Origin: Bacteroidota bacterium
GTDB lineage: Bacteria; Bacteroidota; Ignavibacteria; SZUA-365
Assembly (NCBI GenBank): GCA_018224345.1
Contig: JAGTUW010000092.1
Span: forward strand, 1 to 9,766
DNA length: 9,766 nt
Direction of reading: 5' to 3'
Below, piece by piece: positions 5,801 through 9,766 of this stretch. Each line of letters starts with the position of its first letter. Positions within the stretch are counted from its first letter, which is position 1. The translations under genes and the position numbers were made by a program. The notes under the pieces were generated by a model. It was not told where the DNA came from, made no database searches, and saw only the letters and a list, made by a program, of their open reading frames with translations.

Positions 5801-8216
5801 TACAGAAACACCCTTCCTGGTGGGTCATGGTTTTGCCTCCATGCGGGTGGAGAAAAAGGAAAACCGTTTGCCTCTGAGCATATCGGCTCCCGATCGTGTC
5901 AAACCCGGGACGACACATACGATCACGGTGCAGACCGAGGCAAGGCGGGATATCCATGTGACACTCGCGGCAGTGGACGAAGGTATTCTGCAGATCACCG
6001 ACTATGCCACTCCCGATCCCTATGCCACCATGTATGCCAAGCGTGCGCTGCATGTGAGCAGTCATGATCTGTACAAGTTTCTTCTGCCGGAAATCGTGAG
6101 GCAGACCGCCTCAATCGGGGGCGACGGATACGGTGAAGAGGCCGCAAGGAAGCGCACCAACCCCATTGCCACGAACCGGTACACGCTGTTTTCCCACTGG
6201 AGCGGCATCCGGCGCTCCGACGCGAACGGCAGAGTGCGGATTCAGCTTTCCCTGCCGCAATTCAACGGGGAGGCGCGTCTGATGGCGGTCGCCTGGACAG
6301 ACGAACGCTTTGCGGGAGTGGAGAAACGCATGAAGGTCAGTGACGATGTCATTCTCGAACCTCAACTGCCACGTCTTCTGACTTCCGGAGATTCACTCGT
6401 CATGCCTGTCACCGTGATCAATACCACATCAAAGCGGGGCAAAGTCACGGTGACGTTGAATACCGACGGTCCTCTGCAGCTTCGGTCGGCTTCCTCGGCT
6501 TCCGTTCAGGTGCCTGCCAATGGAACAGCGCAGGTGCGTTTCCGCCTGCGGGCGGACAGGACGCCGGGTGCGGCATCACTGACACTGGCAACCTCCGGTA
6601 TCGCATCGGTGAAAGAGAAGTATGACATCGCGGTACGTCCCCGCGTGCCCTTTTCCGTGGAACATCGTTCCGGGACGTTGAAAAACGGGTCGACGGTGAC
6701 TCTGCCGGAAGCTGCCGGCTTCCTGCCGGAGACGCGAGCGGTGCGACTGACCATCAGTCCTTTCCCGGCGATCCGTTTCAGCAAACAGTTGCGGGAACTG
6801 GTCGCGTATCCGCATGGCTGTCTCGAGCAGGCGGTTTCCACGGCCTTCCCCCAATTGTACCTTGAGGAAGTACTCAAACTGGCGGCGCCGGAACACTATC
6901 GCAGACACAATCCCACGTACTATGTCAACGAGGCGATACGGAAGGTGGAGTCCATGCAGCTCTATGACGGCAGCATGGCGTACTGGCCCGGCGGGAGTAC
7001 GCGAAGCTGGTGGGGAAGCGCCTATGCCGCGCATTTTCTGACGGAGGCCCGCAAGGCGCAATACCGTGTTTCCGACGATGTGCTGAAGCAGTTGTTGCGC
7101 TACCTTGCGCGGGAAGCCAAAAAACGTGAGACTTTTGATTATACATCCACACGGGGCAGCGGCCGCACCGTTGAACTGAAGGCGTGCAAGGAAATCATCT
7201 ACTCATTGTATGTACTCGCGCTGGCCGGCAAGCCGGATCATTCGACGATGAACTACTACAAGGGACGCGATCATCTTCTCACACGCGATACGCGGTACCT
7301 GCTCGCCGGGGCATTTGCCCACGCGGGGAAATGGACTTCCTGGCATCAGACCATTCCTGCGATGTTTCACGCTGAACTCCCCGCCAGAGAGAGCGGGGGA
7401 AACTTTGATTCTGAACTGCGTGCCAATGCAATGATGCTCAATGTGCTGCTCGAGGTCGATCCCGGCAGTAAGCAGATTCCGGATATATTACGTTGGATAG
7501 CGAATCGCTCCGAACATATGTATTCGACGCAGGAAACCGCTTTCGTCATGCTCGCACTGGGCAAGGCAGCACGGCGCTCCGCTGCAGCGGACATGAATGT
7601 GTCGGTACTTGTCGATGGGAAGAAACGTGCGGGTTTTGACGGGAAATCTATTGTCGTAACGGAGAAGGAACTCGGAAGCGCAGCCGTAACGCTGAAGGCG
7701 AGTGGCAGCGGGGAAGTGTATTATTTCTGGAGCGCCGAAGGGATTCGCCGGAGTGGGGACGTAACCGAAGTCGATGCGGGAATGCGGGTGCGACGCGAAT
7801 GGTATGATTATCGTACCCGAAAGTCCCTTTCCCCTTCCGAATTGCGGCAGGGTCAACTGGTGGTCTGTAAACTATCGCTCAGCGGGGAAGGACGATCCGT
7901 CGATAATGTCATCATTACAGATCTGCTTCCTGCCGGTTGTGAAATAGAAAACACGCGCCTGCGTGCGTCAACGGATCTGAACTGGCAGATCGATCAACCG
8001 CTCGACGTCGAGTATATGGACGTGCGCGATGATCGTCTGATACTGTTCACCTCATTGGCCGGTCGCGGTACACGTGAATTTTTTTACCTCATGCGCGTCG
8101 TAAATGAAGGTGTCTTCGTGCTCCCCCCCATTGCGGCGGAGGCCATGTACGACCCGGCGTTTCGATCCTATCATGGCGCGGGACGCGTACGCGTCGCACC
8201 GATGCGCACGCCCTGA
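2820..8216 (+). CDS. Lipoprotein alpha-2-macroglobulin family protein with CLEQ thioester
   Basis: This 1798-residue protein is an envelope protease trap: a protease cuts an exposed bait, the protein collapses, and a reactive thioester couples to the attacker. A lipoprotein signal opens it (LLAC box, lipidated Cys19). Ser at +2 and no acidic run after it suggest periplasmic anchoring in the outer membrane (inference). Two or more Ig/MG-like beta-sandwich domains occupy about 22-340. MG2 is at about 555-657, with further MG domains to about 1040; RPGE recurs at 571, 674 and 928, as is usual in these domains. VDEGIL at 1052-1057 precedes a Gly-rich, charged, bait-like stretch (about 1095-1120). 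The A2M domain (HWSGIRRSD, LPQFNGEARLMAVAW) starts near 1120. The thioester domain has GCLEQ with Cys1334 and Gln1337, intact. A C-terminal MG10-like domain covers about 1640-1798 (REWYD, DLLPAGCEIEN). E. coli YfhM (1653 residues) is a shorter relative. The start at 2820 is chosen for its ribosome site, promoter position and signal peptide. pbpC follows after 11 bases. Confidence 0.95.
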   Translation: MLCVRNFLPVLLLTLLLACSSANRVEIQSVTPEGEVPLLATIEVEFSKDLAPPEKQNVWVTDPYMEFEPELKGKFKWVSARRLLFSPDYPLEPMHEYTAHVTRAVLFDTEYDPAFKPIRFHTPMFDAVKTEVFWNFIPHRHYTVSVQANIHFNYPVEPEKLRDYLEVQRDGETIADVQIVSDQASEVIAVSIGELQQGEEAQNFTITVRKGLLSVLGKKPMEETRRFESILPPITELAITGVAAGYDGDGGWIEVATTQMVDEERIDDFIRVDPRRPLQFFISDNMFRIEGDFGNEQTVELIMAKGLPGLFGGELQEEYRQMVSFVDVQPAVNFADRRGRYLMRGGERNLEVRAVNVDALEINVHEVFANNVLHFLNQHRWYDADYDYNPTFWVGDYGRPLYEERVDLRTGRNWLGSHVLNLDRMLKARHKGIYVIQARSADSRWIQDSKIVALSDLALIARLADDEITVFVNSIATALPVPDVDISVLSSNNQRLFSGTTDAEGKVLFADAALHSEGFTPRLVTALTQEDFNFLDLDDARVETSRFDVGGLTQPSREFVSFIYGPRELYRPGETVNVAGIVRTEDLRTVADVPVLLKLLSPRGRVFREYKLVLGKQGSFEQRVEIPDYALTGPYKVELYTGGDKLIGASSINIEEFAPDKLRVLLSADREVFRPGEDVAVDVDAEYLFGARASNLRYEADVQLRHRPFRSARFEDFDFSNSSYKDSRIDNLTIDGVLDHEGRARIKATLPADLRSSGVIEGTMYVSVFDLTGRTVNRVQSFTVTPNDSHIGIKSPGSYFGVNTKLDFRLVVVDRDDKPRKKFQADVKLVRLEWQTVLKKDYADRYYYASEEREVLEWEKRVTIDGPTPYAFSVRRSGKYELRVSAAGARGYQKTVFYAYGWSSRTASSFEVDKEGRIDIVFDKETYRPGENAKVLFMCPFAGRLLVTVERNGVYHHQYVDVDKRSVEVTLSVKGDYLPNAYVTATLFRPHDGNTETPFLVGHGFASMRVEKKENRLPLSISAPDRVKPGTTHTITVQTEARRDIHVTLAAVDEGILQITDYATPDPYATMYAKRALHVSSHDLYKFLLPEIVRQTASIGGDGYGEEAARKRTNPIATNRYTLFSHWSGIRRSDANGRVRIQLSLPQFNGEARLMAVAWTDERFAGVEKRMKVSDDVILEPQLPRLLTSGDSLVMPVTVINTTSKRGKVTVTLNTDGPLQLRSASSASVQVPANGTAQVRFRLRADRTPGAASLTLATSGIASVKEKYDIAVRPRVPFSVEHRSGTLKNGSTVTLPEAAGFLPETRAVRLTISPFPAIRFSKQLRELVAYPHGCLEQAVSTAFPQLYLEEVLKLAAPEHYRRHNPTYYVNEAIRKVESMQLYDGSMAYWPGGSTRSWWGSAYAAHFLTEARKAQYRVSDDVLKQLLRYLAREAKKRETFDYTSTRGSGRTVELKACKEIIYSLYVLALAGKPDHSTMNYYKGRDHLLTRDTRYLLAGAFAHAGKWTSWHQTIPAMFHAELPARESGGNFDSELRANAMMLNVLLEVDPGSKQIPDILRWIANRSEHMYSTQETAFVMLALGKAARRSAAADMNVSVLVDGKKRAGFDGKSIVVTEKELGSAAVTLKASGSGEVYYFWSAEGIRRSGDVTEVDAGMRVRREWYDYRTRKSLSPSELRQGQLVVCKLSLSGEGRSVDNVIITDLLPAGCEIENTRLRASTDLNWQIDQPLDVEYMDVRDDRLILFTSLAGRGTREFFYLMRVVNEGVFVLPPIAAEAMYDPAFRSYHGAGRVRVAPMRTP

Positions 8217-8227
8217 CAGCGTCTCCG

Positions 8228-9766
8228 ATGAAGCGAGCGCTGGGAATCGGCCTGTTGTTTCTTGCCGTCGTCGTCACGGCCGACCGCCTGTTTCCTCCAC
8301 CGGCTTTCCCGCAGTATTCGACACAGGTGTTCGATGCGCGCGGCGAACTGCTGAACGCGTTCCTTACCCCGGATGACAAGTGGCGTTTGCGCACGCGACT
8401 CGATCACGTCAATCCCGATGTCATGCGCGCGCTGTTGTACAAGGAAGACCGCTGGTTTTTTCTGCATCCGGGCGTGAATCCCTATGCCGTCCTGCGGGCG
8501 CTGTGGAGCAATGTGCGCAGCGGGCGACGTGTCTCCGGAGCATCGACGATCACCATGCAACTTGCGCGCATGCTCGAACCCGCGGAGCGTCGCTATGCGA
8601 TCAAATTCCGGGAAATGCTGCGCGCTCTGCAACTCGAACTGCGCTATTCGAAACACGAACTCCTCGAGCGTTATATCAGTCTGTTGCCCATGGGAGGGAA
8701 TATTGAAGGCGTCGCTTCCGCCTCCTGGCTGTATTTCAACCGTCCGGCGGAAAAGCTCAGTACCGCACAGTCCGCTGCCCTTGCGGTGATTCCCTCAGAT
8801 CCGAATCGTCTGCGTCCCGATCGCGGAACGGAGGCGCTGCAGCGGCGGACGCAGGCTCTGCTGCGCCGTCTGCGGGACAGCGGTCTGTTTTCCGATGCCG
8901 ACATCGCTGCGGCGCTCGGAGAGGATTTCGACGTAGCACGCACAGCACCGCCCCGTCGGGCGCCGCATTTTTCCCTGATTGCCACTGCGCGGACGGATCG
9001 TGATCTCCTGCACACCACGCTCGATCCCGTGGTGCAGGATGCCGCGGAGCGTCTGCTCCGGAATCACGTGCAGCGGGTTTCCGCAGAAGGCGTGCGTAAC
9101 GGCGCGGTGCTGATCATCGACAACGACAGCATGTCGGTGGCTGCCTGGTGCGGATCGGCCGATTTCGACGATGTGGCGACGCAGGGACAGGTAGACGGCG
9201 TGCGTGCCGTGCGATCGCCTGGTTCGACACTGAAACCATTTCTGTACGCCTCGGCCTTCGACGAGGGCGCATTGACGCCTGCCATGCGTCTGCTTGATAT
9301 CCCGGTTGATTATGGTGGCTACATGCCGGAGAATTTCGATGCATCCTGTCGCGGTGAGGTCAGTGTCCGGGAAGCCCTGCTCACATCGCTGAACATTCCC
9401 GCCGTGCGCGAACTCGCGCGGCAGGGTGTCGGACCGTTTATCAACCGGCTTGCCGGAGCGGGCTTTCGTACCATCGCCACATCGCGTGAACACCTCGGTC
9501 TTTCTCTCATACTCGGCGGCTGCGGCGTGACGCTCGAGGAATTGACACGGGCATACAGCATGTTCGCACGCCAGGGGCGGCTGCAGCGTCTCCGCTTCTT
9601 TCCCGGTGAAACGGATGGGGAGGGGAGTGCGATGATGACGTCCGCCACCGCCTGGCTGGTGACGGATATTCTTTCAGGACATGATCGTCCGGATCTCCCC
9701 GCCGAACTGCGCGCGACCTCCAGGCTCCCGCGTTTTGCCTGGAAGACCGGCACCTCTTATGGCAAA
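8228..9766 (+). CDS. pbpC: Penicillin-binding protein 1C (bifunctional peptidoglycan synthase), 3' end outside window
   Basis: The frame runs from ATG 8228 to the last base, 513 codons, still open; family members are usually about 770-800 residues, so roughly the last third is missing (rest of the transpeptidase and the C-terminal BiPBP_C domain). A short basic N-end and one membrane helix (about residues 4-19) place it in the inner membrane facing the periplasm. The GT51 glycosyltransferase domain (about 40-215) has the catalytic Glu73 in EDRWFFLHPGV and the GASTITMQLAR motif at 104-114. It polymerises lipid II into glycan strands. The transpeptidase domain (from about 280) has the nucleophile Ser333 in SPGSTLKP with Lys336, SLN at 387-389 and KTG at 506-508, so both activities look intact. 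PRRAPHF and the SPGSTLKPFLYASAFD context are PbpC-like. No Shine-Dalgarno is visible in the 11-base gap, suggesting translation coupled to the alpha-2-macroglobulin gene. The partnership of these two genes is well established in bacteria. Confidence 0.95.
   Translation, partial: MKRALGIGLLFLAVVVTADRLFPPPAFPQYSTQVFDARGELLNAFLTPDDKWRLRTRLDHVNPDVMRALLYKEDRWFFLHPGVNPYAVLRALWSNVRSGRRVSGASTITMQLARMLEPAERRYAIKFREMLRALQLELRYSKHELLERYISLLPMGGNIEGVASASWLYFNRPAEKLSTAQSAALAVIPSDPNRLRPDRGTEALQRRTQALLRRLRDSGLFSDADIAAALGEDFDVARTAPPRRAPHFSLIATARTDRDLLHTTLDPVVQDAAERLLRNHVQRVSAEGVRNGAVLIIDNDSMSVAAWCGSADFDDVATQGQVDGVRAVRSPGSTLKPFLYASAFDEGALTPAMRLLDIPVDYGGYMPENFDASCRGEVSVREALLTSLNIPAVRELARQGVGPFINRLAGAGFRTIATSREHLGLSLILGGCGVTLEELTRAYSMFARQGRLQRLRFFPGETDGEGSAMMTSATAWLVTDILSGHDRPDLPAELRATSRLPRFAWKTGTSYGK

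Noticed and set aside
8123..8129. Run of seven C near the end of the alpha-2-macroglobulin gene as a frameshift site
   Set aside because: The frame continues through it (VLPPI) into the expected MG10-like ending, so there is no sign of a frameshift or sequencing error.

Overview
The window most likely comes from the Bacteroidota or a related FCB lineage. The main sign is a promoter at 2761-2792 that matches the Bacteroidota primary-sigma consensus exactly (TTTG, 20-base spacer, TAnnTTTG). The gene set fits: a large lipoprotein alpha-2-macroglobulin next to penicillin-binding protein 1C, and a porin-like barrel ending in phenylalanine. The base composition looks moderately GC-rich (judged by eye, not counted), and clear purine-rich ribosome binding sites precede two genes. 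Both are unusual for typical Bacteroidia, so a deeper or GC-richer FCB lineage is possible. This placement is inference.

Layout. Positions 1-453 (+) hold the 3' end of a gene whose product has a PhoU-like helical end, probably a Na/Pi cotransporter family protein, followed by a long acidic disordered tail. A strong hairpin with T-rich flanks on both sides (about 486-528) appears to end this gene and the convergent gene after it. Positions 545-1702 (-) encode a secreted outer-membrane beta-barrel (porin-like). A 138-base divergent spacer carries a near-perfect 20-base palindrome, a three-fold CGGGAA motif and a promoter-like box for the porin. Positions 1841-2731 (+) encode a ten-helix EamA-type drug/metabolite transporter. 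An inverted repeat and the promoter mentioned above follow. Positions 2820-8216 (+) encode a 1798-residue lipoprotein alpha-2-macroglobulin with an intact CLEQ thioester motif. Eleven bases later, at 8228, pbpC begins and runs off the window end; the 513 visible residues contain the glycosyltransferase and all three transpeptidase motifs.

How the genes work together. The alpha-2-macroglobulin and PbpC form the well-known bacterial pair: an envelope protease trap encoded with a peptidoglycan synthase thought to repair the wall after damage. They look like one transcription unit driven from the promoter at 2761-2792. The convergent neighbours at the left (possible phosphate transporter end and a porin of the general phosphate-porin look) could share a role in uptake, but that link is weak. 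No RNA gene, CRISPR array, insertion sequence or phage element was seen. The window is mainly conserved envelope and transport genes; the less expected material lies in the intergenic DNA.
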